From Sphingosinithalassobacter tenebrarum (GTDB lineage: Bacteria; Pseudomonadota; Alphaproteobacteria; Sphingomonadales; Sphingomonadaceae), in assembly GCF_011057975.1 (NCBI RefSeq), contig NZ_CP049109.1, positions 558,001-622,000 of the forward strand: a stretch of DNA of 64,000 nt. The letters run 5' to 3'. Below, piece after piece: positions 16,987-23,973 of the stretch; the stretch's first letter is position 1, and every line of letters starts with the position of its first letter. Both the position numbers and the translations under genes were made by a program. Under the pieces are notes generated by a model. It had not been told where the DNA came from and made no database searches. It worked only from the letters and a program-made list of their open reading frames with translations.

Positions 16987-17912
16987 GCCTCGACTCCGCC
17001 TATCTCGAATATCCCAAGCGGCACGAGGGTATGGATCATGGCCTCTATACGCCCTCGCCGATGCCCAGCCGAAAGCCGGTCGCCTGGCCGGGCGGCAAGC
17101 CGGTGGCGGTGACGCTGCTGGTCAATCTGGAGTGGTTTCCGATCACGCCGGAGGACAAGCCGTTCCGCGCGCCGGGGCACATGGTCACGCCCTATCCCGA
17201 TTTCCGCCACTATACCGCGCGCGAATATGGCACGCGGGTGGGCTTTTACCGGCTGCTCGATGCCTTCGCCAAGGCCGGCGTGACGGCGACGATCGCAGTC
17301 AATTCGGCAATCGCCGAACGCTATCCGAGCATCATCGCCGATATCTTGGGCGCGGGGCACGAGATCATCGCGCATGCCACCGACATGAACGCGACGATTG
17401 CCTCGACGCTCGACGAGGACGCCGAACGGGCCATCATCACGCAAGCGCGTGACACGCTGGCGCAGGTGATGGGCAAGGCGCCGCGCGGCTGGCAGTCGAT
17501 CGCGCGGTCGCAGAGCTTCGATACGCCGCGGCTGCTCGTCGAAGCGGGGTTCGACTATATGTGCGACTGGGTGAATGACGATCTGCCCTGGGTCGCGACG
17601 ACCGATGCGGGCACGATCACCTCGGTCCCGTTCAACCATGAATTGTCTGACCGGCAGATGATCGCCGTTCAGCAGCATTCGATGGACAGCGTCGCGGTGC
17701 AGATCGAGGATGCGCTCGATTGGCTCAAGGCCGAGGCTGCGCAATATGGCGCGGGCCGTGTGCTGCCCTTCACGCTGACGCCGTACATCACTGGCCTGCC
17801 CTATCGCATGGATGCGTTCGAAGCGCTGCTCGGCCGGATGGCGAGCGACGAGGCGACCTGGTTCGCGAGCGCGGGGCAACTGGTCGACGCATGGAAGCCC
17901 CAGGCCGTCTGA
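16983..17912 (+). CDS. Polysaccharide deacetylase-fold hydrolase 2 (imidase/PuuE-like)
   Basis: A 309-residue cytoplasmic NodB-homology protein sharing the opening W-P-G-G-K-x-V-A-V pattern and overall length with the preceding protein. HEIIAHATDMN (about 121-131) is the metal/active-site region, and GWQSIARSQSFDTP corresponds to GWLAPALTHTP in its partner. ATG 16983 overlaps the previous stop (ATGA). Two adjacent diverged copies suggest either a heteromer or two related substrates. Last gene of the rightward unit, followed by an inverted-repeat element. Confidence 0.75.
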   Translation: MSLDSAYLEYPKRHEGMDHGLYTPSPMPSRKPVAWPGGKPVAVTLLVNLEWFPITPEDKPFRAPGHMVTPYPDFRHYTAREYGTRVGFYRLLDAFAKAGVTATIAVNSAIAERYPSIIADILGAGHEIIAHATDMNATIASTLDEDAERAIITQARDTLAQVMGKAPRGWQSIARSQSFDTPRLLVEAGFDYMCDWVNDDLPWVATTDAGTITSVPFNHELSDRQMIAVQQHSMDSVAVQIEDALDWLKAEAAQYGAGRVLPFTLTPYITGLPYRMDAFEALLGRMASDEATWFASAGQLVDAWKPQAV

Positions 17913-17940
17913 GCCGGTCTGCGTCCGAAGGGCCAAATAT

Positions 17941-18033
17941 CCCCGTTTGCGCTGAGCATGTCGAAGCGCTGCTCTGTTCCTTCACCCCGCAGGAGGAGAA
18001 GAACAGGGTTTCGACAGGCTCAGCCCGAACGGG
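17941..18033. repeat. Large imperfect inverted repeat (REP-type) between convergent genes
   Basis: The left arm (17941-17979) contains CGCTGAGCATGTCGAAGCGC and the right arm (18001-18033) contains TTTCGACAGGCTCAGCCCG. The arms pair over about 30 bases around a 21-base loop. The TCGACAGGCTCAGCCCGAAC core is a widespread sphingomonad repeat. It lies between the convergent deacetylase and small-protein genes and may end transcription from both sides. Confidence 0.7.
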
Positions 18034-18048
18034 CGTCGAGCAATAAAA

Positions 18049-18381
18049 TCAGAGTGTTGCGGTTTCCGCCTCGGCGTCCTGGCCGCGCGGATCGAGGATG
18101 ACGCGCAGCGCGCGCATCAAAAGCGCCTCGGTCGATTCGTGGCGTTCCTGTGCGATGTCGCCGTCATAGCGAATGTCGCGCAGTTGCTCGACCGGTTCGC
18201 CGCGCAGTTCTGCGACCAGCCGCTCGAGCCGATCGATCCGGTCGTTCGAAACCGCCAGCTCGACGGTCAGCGCCAGCGTGACGTTGAGCACTTCCTCCGC
18301 CTCGCGGCTGGCAAGGCTGAACGGGCGCGGGCCGCGTGCGGAAGCGATCAGCGCCGAAAGCGCTTCGGTACGGCTGGCCAT
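18049..18381 (-). CDS. Small helical protein 1 of the island
   Basis: A 110-residue, mostly helical protein of unknown function. Residues 36-57 (LALTVELAVSNDRIDRLERLV) have coiled-coil character. The pattern L-x2-ELA-x4-RxDxxERL and a later TEALLMRALRV segment also occur in the small protein at 25957-26250. ATG 18381 overlaps the methyltransferase stop (TGATG), so it is coupled to that enzyme. It could be an accessory subunit; that is inference from position only. Confidence 0.65.
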   Translation of the reverse strand: MASRTEALSALIASARGPRPFSLASREAEEVLNVTLALTVELAVSNDRIDRLERLVAELRGEPVEQLRDIRYDGDIAQERHESTEALLMRALRVILDPRGQDAEAETATL

Positions 18382-19511
18382 CAGGCGGGCTTTCGCCCGC
18401 TGATCGCGTACCAGCGATTATTGGCAAAGCCCTGCAGCGCGGCAAGGTCATGCTCGATCACGCTGTCTTCGGGAAAGCCGGCGGCGATCATGTCCGCGCG
18501 GAGATCGGCGGTGGCATAGGTGTTCCAGTGCACTTCGCCGTTGAAATGCGTGTCCCAGTCACGCTCAACCTGATGCACTATCGTGGGCTGGTTGCGGATC
18601 GCGACATCCTGATGGATGACGATCCCCCCCGGCCGCACGACGCGGAAGGATTCGGCGATCATCTTGCGACGCTTCTCCTCTCCGATTTCATGCATCAGGT
18701 TGTGCGAGACCACGAGGTCGAAGCTGTCCTTTTCGAACTTGAGCTCCGACGCGTCCATTTGATGGAAATGGACGGCGACACCGAGGGACTCCGCACGCGC
18801 GTGCGCGTAGCGGAGCATGCCCGCGCCGATATCGAGCGCGTGCACTTCGGATTGCGGCCAGTGCGCGGCATAGGCGGCCGAAGCCGCGCCCGCCGAGCAC
18901 CCGATATCGAGCATCTTGTCGGGTACGAACCCGTCGAAATGCTCCTCCAGAAGGCGGAGGATTACGCCCGCCTTGCTGTCGCCCCGGCCGATACCCTGGC
19001 CGAAGGAAAATACATTGCCGCCGCATTCGTAGAGCGCGCCGGCGACGACATCATGGTCGCCATTGTTCATCGCATAGCCGCCGGGCTGAAGATGAATATC
19101 GACATCGGCGACTTCGGGCGACGGATCATAGGCGGGATCGAGCGTCAGGCTGCCCAGCTTTTCGGGCGCGTCGATCAGCTCGGCGGTCGCCTTGGTCATG
19201 CGATCGAGGTCGCGATAGATCGGTTCGCCCACCGACACCCAGATCATTTCCTGCGCGGCGCGATTGGCGGCGCTCCAGCGGCGATAGCTGGGCGACATCA
19301 AGAACGCTTCCTGCACTTCGCGCGGCGATTGGGGCAGGCGGCCGTGTTTCGCGATGAAAGCCGGGCGCGCCTCTTCCTCGTACCGCTCGACATTCTTCGA
19401 ACGGACTTTGGCGTTGAGCAGCTTGCGCAGCATCACGACCGCCTCCTGGCGGCTGCGCTCTTCTGCGGTCGCCTGGGGCAGAACCGCGTGCTGGACGTCG
19501 CGAACCTTCAT
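18381..19511 (-). CDS. SAM-dependent methyltransferase 1 with long N-terminal domain
   Basis: A 376-residue protein. Residues 1-195 form an unrecognised N-terminal domain containing DVDIHLQPG (136-144). Residues 198-376 are a class I methyltransferase with DIGCSAG (202-208), an acidic loop (HALDIG) and a post-motif HNLMHEIGEEKRRKM. The protein at 33684-34889 shares the same two-part layout and the D-x-H-L-x-P-G motif. ATG 19511 is chosen because GGAG lies six bases upstream; the 18 codons above it overlap the promoter. Operator site B is upstream. Confidence 0.78.
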   Translation of the reverse strand: MKVRDVQHAVLPQATAEERSRQEAVVMLRKLLNAKVRSKNVERYEEEARPAFIAKHGRLPQSPREVQEAFLMSPSYRRWSAANRAAQEMIWVSVGEPIYRDLDRMTKATAELIDAPEKLGSLTLDPAYDPSPEVADVDIHLQPGGYAMNNGDHDVVAGALYECGGNVFSFGQGIGRGDSKAGVILRLLEEHFDGFVPDKMLDIGCSAGAASAAYAAHWPQSEVHALDIGAGMLRYAHARAESLGVAVHFHQMDASELKFEKDSFDLVVSHNLMHEIGEEKRRKMIAESFRVVRPGGIVIHQDVAIRNQPTIVHQVERDWDTHFNGEVHWNTYATADLRADMIAAGFPEDSVIEHDLAALQGFANNRWYAISGRKPA

Positions 19512-19569
19512 CACCAACTCCGTGCCTTGTGATGGAAAAAGATCATACTCGCGGGCATGGCGCAAGCAT

Positions 19570-19593
19570 TTTGTTCTAGAAGTAGGACAATTA
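19570..19593. promoter_or_regulatory. Operator site B of the island regulon
   Basis: TTTGTTCTAG-4-TAGGACAATT, about 60 bases upstream of the methyltransferase 1 start and overlapping the stop of the VOC gene. Nearly identical in layout to site A. Confidence 0.6.
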
Positions 19594-20523
19594 TCGCACT
19601 TCGATCAATTCAACCAGCTCCCCGGCAGGGCCGCGCAGGACGCAGCTGCGCCGGCCGCGATACACCGCCTCGTCGCGCGTGCCGGGCGAGCGGATCGCTT
19701 CCGCCGCAAACGGATCGATCGACTCGACTTCGAATGTCGCGACGGCATTGCCCGGCGGCAGATGGCCGGCGATCACCGGCCGTTCCGCGGCGGGGAAGCC
19801 CGGGCCGGTGGGATATGCGTCGAGCTCGACCAGATTGCCGCGCTGGCGCATGCCGATCGCGCTCAGCTCGACGGTCTGGTCGGGAGAAAGTCCCTGCGCG
19901 GCCTGAATGACCGCGACCTTGCTCTGGCGGACCGGGCGTTCGCGCAGCTCGAACTTGTCGACATACCAGCGCAGCAGCGCGTCGAAGTTCCGCCCCGCCA
20001 CGACGACGATGAAAGTGCGTCCGACGAATCCGGCGGGCGGCGGCAGGATCGAGCTTTCGCGATCGCCGCTTTCCATCGTGAAATACAGGCATTCATTCGC
20101 CGGACCGCGCACCTGCATCGCGACGATCGAAGGCATGAACTGGAGCGGGCGCGGCGGCCCGATGATCTCGAAGGGGGAATCGGTCAGTTTTTCGGCGAGC
20201 GTATGGACATCGTCGACGATGATCTCGAACGCGTTCCAGCCGAATGTGGTGAGCGGGCGATAGCCCGGCGGGGCGGGGGTTTCGACGAGCCGCGCGAAGA
20301 CATCGGTTTCCCCTTCGGGCGCCAGCGTCACCATCGCGGCGCCGGCAGCGGCGGGTGCGTCCCAGCTTTCCGCCAGCGATTGCGGCACCGTGCTCCGTTC
20401 GACCACGCGATAGCCCATATAGTCGCAATAGGCGCGTTCGGACGCGGCCATGTCGGGCGTCGCGGTGGTGACGGCGGCGATCCGCAGCAGTCCCGGTTGG
20501 GTGTCCGTGGTCCAGTCGCTCAC
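19591..20523 (-). CDS. Two-domain VOC protein (extradiol dioxygenase-like fold)
   Basis: A 310-residue protein with two VOC modules, about residues 12-155 and 165-308, the architecture of type I extradiol dioxygenases. The usual first metal histidine is not obvious: the opening strand reads LLRIAAVTTATPD. The closing Glu-rich strand GELVELIEV is present. Ring-cleavage activity is therefore uncertain. The start is GTG 20523 with GGAG five bases upstream; an overlapping ATG (ATGTGA) is out of frame and stops at once. Operator site C lies upstream. Confidence 0.7.
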   Translation of the reverse strand: MSDWTTDTQPGLLRIAAVTTATPDMAASERAYCDYMGYRVVERSTVPQSLAESWDAPAAAGAAMVTLAPEGETDVFARLVETPAPPGYRPLTTFGWNAFEIIVDDVHTLAEKLTDSPFEIIGPPRPLQFMPSIVAMQVRGPANECLYFTMESGDRESSILPPPAGFVGRTFIVVVAGRNFDALLRWYVDKFELRERPVRQSKVAVIQAAQGLSPDQTVELSAIGMRQRGNLVELDAYPTGPGFPAAERPVIAGHLPPGNAVATFEVESIDPFAAEAIRSPGTRDEAVYRGRRSCVLRGPAGELVELIEVR

Positions 20524-20574
20524 ATGCTCTCCTTCGCGCGTGGGTTGTCACGCGGCGAAGGGTGTACGCTTGCT

Positions 20575-20598
20575 TTTGTTATATATCTATAGCAAATT
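20575..20598. promoter_or_regulatory. Operator site C of the island regulon
   Basis: TTTGTTATAT-3-TATAGCAAATT, the most symmetrical of the six sites: TTTG(T)TATA on the left mirrors TATAGCAAA on the right. It lies between the GntR gene stop and the VOC gene start, about 50 bases upstream of the latter. Confidence 0.65.
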
Positions 20599-20619
20599 AA
20601 GCTGGTGGGCGGTCGCCCT

Positions 20620-21414
20620 TCAGAGCAGCTGAACTTCCCCGGACGGAGAATTGAGATCAAGGGTGATCTGATATTTGTCGGGGCGGAACTGCGCCAGGAT
20701 GTGCTGGACCGGGCGCCCGTTAATGTCTTCCACCGTGCGGCTGACGCGCAGGATCGGCGACCCGATATCGACCTGAAGGATCGACGAAAGCGTGGCATCG
20801 GCCAGCGTCGCCGAAATCGTCTGCCGGGCATGGCCGATCTGCACGCCGGCTTCGGAAATCAGCGTCAGTATCGGTGTCGACTTGAGCTTGGCGCGCGTCA
20901 TGCCCGCGCCGATATCGGTCGGCAGGAACGTGATGTAATGGCCGATCGGACTGTCCTCCAGCCAGCGGACGCGGCTGATCCGCAGCACTTGCGACCCGGC
21001 TTCGATCTGCAGCGCCTCGTCGATCGGCGCACGCGCGGGGACCGTATCGACCTCGAGCAGTTTGACGCGAGTCGTGCGGCCGAAGCTCAGCAGCGATTCG
21101 AGCGCCTGCTCGATATTGCCCTGAAAGGGCTTGGCCGGCGACTGGAAGATGACGGTGGTGCCGACGCGGCGCTTGCGTTCGACCAGATTATTCTCGGCAA
21201 GCTCGTCCAGCGCGCGGCGCGCGGTGATGCGCGAAACGCCGAATTGCGCGGACAATTCCTGTTCCGTCGGCAGCCGCGATCCGAACGCGCGTTCGCCGCT
21301 CGTGATTTCCTCGCGAAGCTGAAGGAATATCTGGTGGTACAAAGGTACCGCCTGCATCCGGTCCACCGCGACCGGTTCATCGCTTTCGATGGTCGTCAAC
21401 CCTGTCCCCATCAT
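20620..21414 (-). CDS. GntR/HutC-family transcriptional regulator
   Basis: A 264-residue regulator. The winged-helix GntR domain (about residues 20-90) shows PLYHQIFLQLREEI, SRLPTEQELSAQFGVSR and AL-DELAENNLV. It is followed by a UTRA ligand domain (about 105-260). HutC-type members usually repress catabolic operons until a pathway compound binds UTRA. The start is uncertain: two adjacent ATGs at 21414 and 21411 without a strong ribosome binding site, and an upstream TTG at 21468. It is the only regulator in the island and the best candidate for binding the six operator sites. Its own upstream region shows no clear copy. Confidence 0.85.
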   Translation of the reverse strand: MMGTGLTTIESDEPVAVDRMQAVPLYHQIFLQLREEITSGERAFGSRLPTEQELSAQFGVSRITARRALDELAENNLVERKRRVGTTVIFQSPAKPFQGNIEQALESLLSFGRTTRVKLLEVDTVPARAPIDEALQIEAGSQVLRISRVRWLEDSPIGHYITFLPTDIGAGMTRAKLKSTPILTLISEAGVQIGHARQTISATLADATLSSILQVDIGSPILRVSRTVEDINGRPVQHILAQFRPDKYQITLDLNSPSGEVQLL

Positions 21415-21485
21415 TGCTGGAAGCCGATGGCTTTCTTGCGACCACGCATCCTTCCGATCAATCAGCAAGTCATAGGGATGAATTC

Positions 21486-21881
21486 ATGCATACGAAACCC
21501 GTTCTTGGTGCTGCGGACATTCGCCGCATGCTCGATGCCGCATGGCAGGCGGCGGAGGCAGCCGGTCACGCGATGAGCATCGCATTCGCCGATGATGGCG
21601 GCTATCCGCTCGCGCTGCAGCGCATGGACGGCGCGGGGCTGATGACCGGCAAGGTCGCGATGGAAAAGGCGCGGACCGCGGCGCTGCTGCGCGCGCCCAG
21701 TGCGGTGCTGCAGGACCGCGTCAAGCAGGATCCGGCGCTGCTGGCGCTTACCGATTATCTGCCGATGGCCGGCGGCGTTCCGATCCGTGTCGACGATGCG
21801 ATCGTCGGGGCGGTGGGGATTTCGGGAGGCACGCCCGAGCAGGACGGGGCGATCGCCGCGGCCGCGCTCGCCGCGCTCTGA
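21486..21881 (+). CDS. GlcG/HbpS-family protein
   Basis: A 131-residue GlcG/HbpS-like (DUF336) protein with the typical A-x2-AG-HAMSIAFADDGG opening and a GVPI-x-DDAIVGAVGISGGTPEQD end. Such proteins occur in many catabolic operons and in corrinoid or heme-related settings; their function is often unknown. It reads divergently from the GntR gene and convergently with the MFS gene. The ATG at 21486 lies inside AATTCATGCAT with a weak ribosome binding site. No signal peptide is visible, so it is probably cytoplasmic. Confidence 0.75.
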   Translation: MHTKPVLGAADIRRMLDAAWQAAEAAGHAMSIAFADDGGYPLALQRMDGAGLMTGKVAMEKARTAALLRAPSAVLQDRVKQDPALLALTDYLPMAGGVPIRVDDAIVGAVGISGGTPEQDGAIAAAALAAL

Positions 21882-21896
21882 GTCCATCGGCGGCGA

Positions 21897-23114
21897 TCAG
21901 AGCGGCTGTTGCCGGGGGAGCGGCAGCCGCGTTCCCGCGATCAGCCCCAATGCCAGGCAGATGGCGGAGATCGTCAGCGCCGGGCCGACACCGACCCGGT
22001 CGGCCGCCATGCCCCAGATCAGCGATCCGATCGCCAGCCCGCCGAACGTGGTGGTCTGGTAGAGTGCGATGGTCCGGCCCACCAGCTCGCGCGGAGTGCC
22101 GAGCTGCAGCGTGACGTTGAAGGTCGACAAAGTCGAAACCCATCCCGCCCCCGCCGCAAGATGCGCGATCACCGCGACCGGAATCGACTTTGTCAGCCCC
22201 AGCGCGGCGATGGCGAGCAGGAATATCGCGATGCCGCCGCGCAGCACCGCTTCCGCGCCGAAGCGGTCGCGCAGCGTGACCGCGGCGACGGCGCCGCCCA
22301 TCGCGCCCACGCCGAAACAGCCGAACAGGATGCCGAGCAGATCCGGCCCGCCGTCGAGCCGCACCGCCACCACCGGCATCAATCCCCAGATGGCGGCGGC
22401 GCTGAGGCTGAACATCGCCGCGCGGATCAGCAATGCCCGCGTGTGCCGGTGCGTGACGCCATAGCGGAATCCCTCCGCCAGCACGGCCCAATAGCCGCTA
22501 TGGCGGCGTTCGGACTTTTCGGGGCGCCAGCGCCAGAGCACGGTGATGATCGCCAGATAGGACAGGGCATTGGCCAGGAAGGCGAGCGTGGCGCCCGCCA
22601 CAAGCACGATCGCGCCGCCGATCGCCGGGCCCAGGCTGCGCGCGACATTGTTGCCGACGATGTTGGCCGCCACTGCCGAGGATATCTGCGCGCGCGGGAC
22701 GAGCTCGCCGACCGAGGCCTGCCATGCCGGCCAGTGGACGGCGGTGCCGCATCCGATCAGGAAGGTGAGCGCAAGCAACAGCATCGGCGTCAGCGCGCCG
22801 AGCGCCGCCAGGGCCGCCAGCAGCGCCGAAAGCAGCAGCATCGCGAATTGCGCGCCCAGCATCACGCTGCGCCGGCTGAAGATATCGGCAAGCGCGCCCG
22901 CCGACACCGCGAACAGCATCGTCGGCAGGTTCGCCGCCGTCTGCACCAGCGACACCATCGTCGCCGACCCCTCGAGCTGGACCATCGCCCAGCTGGTCGC
23001 GACGACCTGGATGAAAGTGCCGAACTGCGAAACGATCGTCGCCGCCCACATCGCCCGGAAGCGCGGGATGCGCAGCGGCTCGGGCAATCGGGCAAAGGCG
23101 CGGCTGACGATCAG
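21897..23114 (-). CDS. MFS exporter-like transporter (MFS_3/EntS type)
   Basis: A 405-residue protein with about 12 hydrophobic helices and the loop GALADIFSRRSVML after helix 2, as in EntS-type efflux proteins. The most likely start is the CTG at 23114, which overlaps the SDR stop (CTGA) and has GAGGAA five bases upstream. A TTG at 23087 is an alternative. Upstream reading is SDR shadow. Last gene of the leftward unit that begins with the TonB receptor. It may export a toxic intermediate, which is inference. Confidence 0.75.
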   Translation of the reverse strand: MIVSRAFARLPEPLRIPRFRAMWAATIVSQFGTFIQVVATSWAMVQLEGSATMVSLVQTAANLPTMLFAVSAGALADIFSRRSVMLGAQFAMLLLSALLAALAALGALTPMLLLALTFLIGCGTAVHWPAWQASVGELVPRAQISSAVAANIVGNNVARSLGPAIGGAIVLVAGATLAFLANALSYLAIITVLWRWRPEKSERRHSGYWAVLAEGFRYGVTHRHTRALLIRAAMFSLSAAAIWGLMPVVAVRLDGGPDLLGILFGCFGVGAMGGAVAAVTLRDRFGAEAVLRGGIAIFLLAIAALGLTKSIPVAVIAHLAAGAGWVSTLSTFNVTLQLGTPRELVGRTIALYQTTTFGGLAIGSLIWGMAADRVGVGPALTISAICLALGLIAGTRLPLPRQQPL

Positions 23115-23962
23115 TGCATTTCCTCGCCGCCCGAGACGTTCATCGCCTCGCCGGTGATGTAGCGCGCCTGGCCGGAGCAGAGGAACGCGCAGGCATTGGC
23201 GGTATCCGAAGGCTCGCCGACGCGGCCGAGCGGAATACGGCCGCGCATCGCCGCAAGATATTCCTCGAGCGTCTGGCCGCGCGCCTTCGCCATATATTCG
23301 TTCTGCCAGCTGCCCAGCCCGGTGGTGACGTGATTGGGGCAGACTGCGTTGACGGTAATCTGTTCGGGGCCCAGCTCGATCGCCGCCGAGCGGGTGAGGC
23401 CGACAATGCCGTGCTTCGACGCGATGTAGGATGATGTCAGTGCCGAACCCGATTTCGACCCGCGACTGCCGATCGAAACGATGCGGCCACGGCCCCAGCC
23501 TTCGACGATATCCTGCTTCTGCATCTGGCGAACGGCGTGCTTCATCGCGAAAAAGGCGCCGCGCAGATTCACGTTGAGGACCGTGTCCCACATTTCCTGC
23601 GTCGCATCGACCAGCGGCCCGAACAGATAGCCGACTCCGGCATTGTTCACGAGGATGTCGAGTTTGCCATAGCTGGCAACGGCATGGGCGACCATCGCCT
23701 CGATTTGCGCTTCCTCGCGCATATCGGCCTGGAAGGTCGTGACGTCGGGATTGATCGCGCGCAGGTCCTCGGCGACCGCGGCCATTTCCTCGCTCGCGCC
23801 GACTCCGTGCGCAGGCGCCATGTCGCCCTTGGTCTCGCCCAGGTCGTGGAGCACCAGCTTGACGCCGTCCTCGGCCAGCTTGCGGGCAATGGCTTCGCCC
23901 AGCCCCTTGCGGCGCCCGGCGCCGGTGACGATCGCCACCTTGCCTTCCAGATCGGGATACAT
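23111..23962 (-). CDS. Short-chain dehydrogenase/reductase
   Basis: A 283-residue classical SDR. TGAGRRKGLGEA binds the cofactor, NNAGVGYL is the strand-4 motif, and Ser with YIASK supplies the catalytic Ser-Tyr-Lys, all intact. Of two ATGs in frame (23968 and 23962), the second is chosen: AAGGAG lies only one base from the first but seven from the second. It follows the Old Yellow Enzyme gene after 11 bases and overlaps the MFS start. It likely oxidises an alcohol or reduces a ketone in the island pathway. Confidence 0.85.
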   Translation of the reverse strand: MYPDLEGKVAIVTGAGRRKGLGEAIARKLAEDGVKLVLHDLGETKGDMAPAHGVGASEEMAAVAEDLRAINPDVTTFQADMREEAQIEAMVAHAVASYGKLDILVNNAGVGYLFGPLVDATQEMWDTVLNVNLRGAFFAMKHAVRQMQKQDIVEGWGRGRIVSIGSRGSKSGSALTSSYIASKHGIVGLTRSAAIELGPEQITVNAVCPNHVTTGLGSWQNEYMAKARGQTLEEYLAAMRGRIPLGRVGEPSDTANACAFLCSGQARYITGEAMNVSGGEEMH

Positions 23963-23973
23963 GGTCATACTCC

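Noticed and set aside
21409..21485. A seventh operator copy in the GntR/GlcG divergent region
   Set aside because: The region contains no TTTG-n-TATA half with a matching partner at the right spacing; autoregulation through this motif is not supported.
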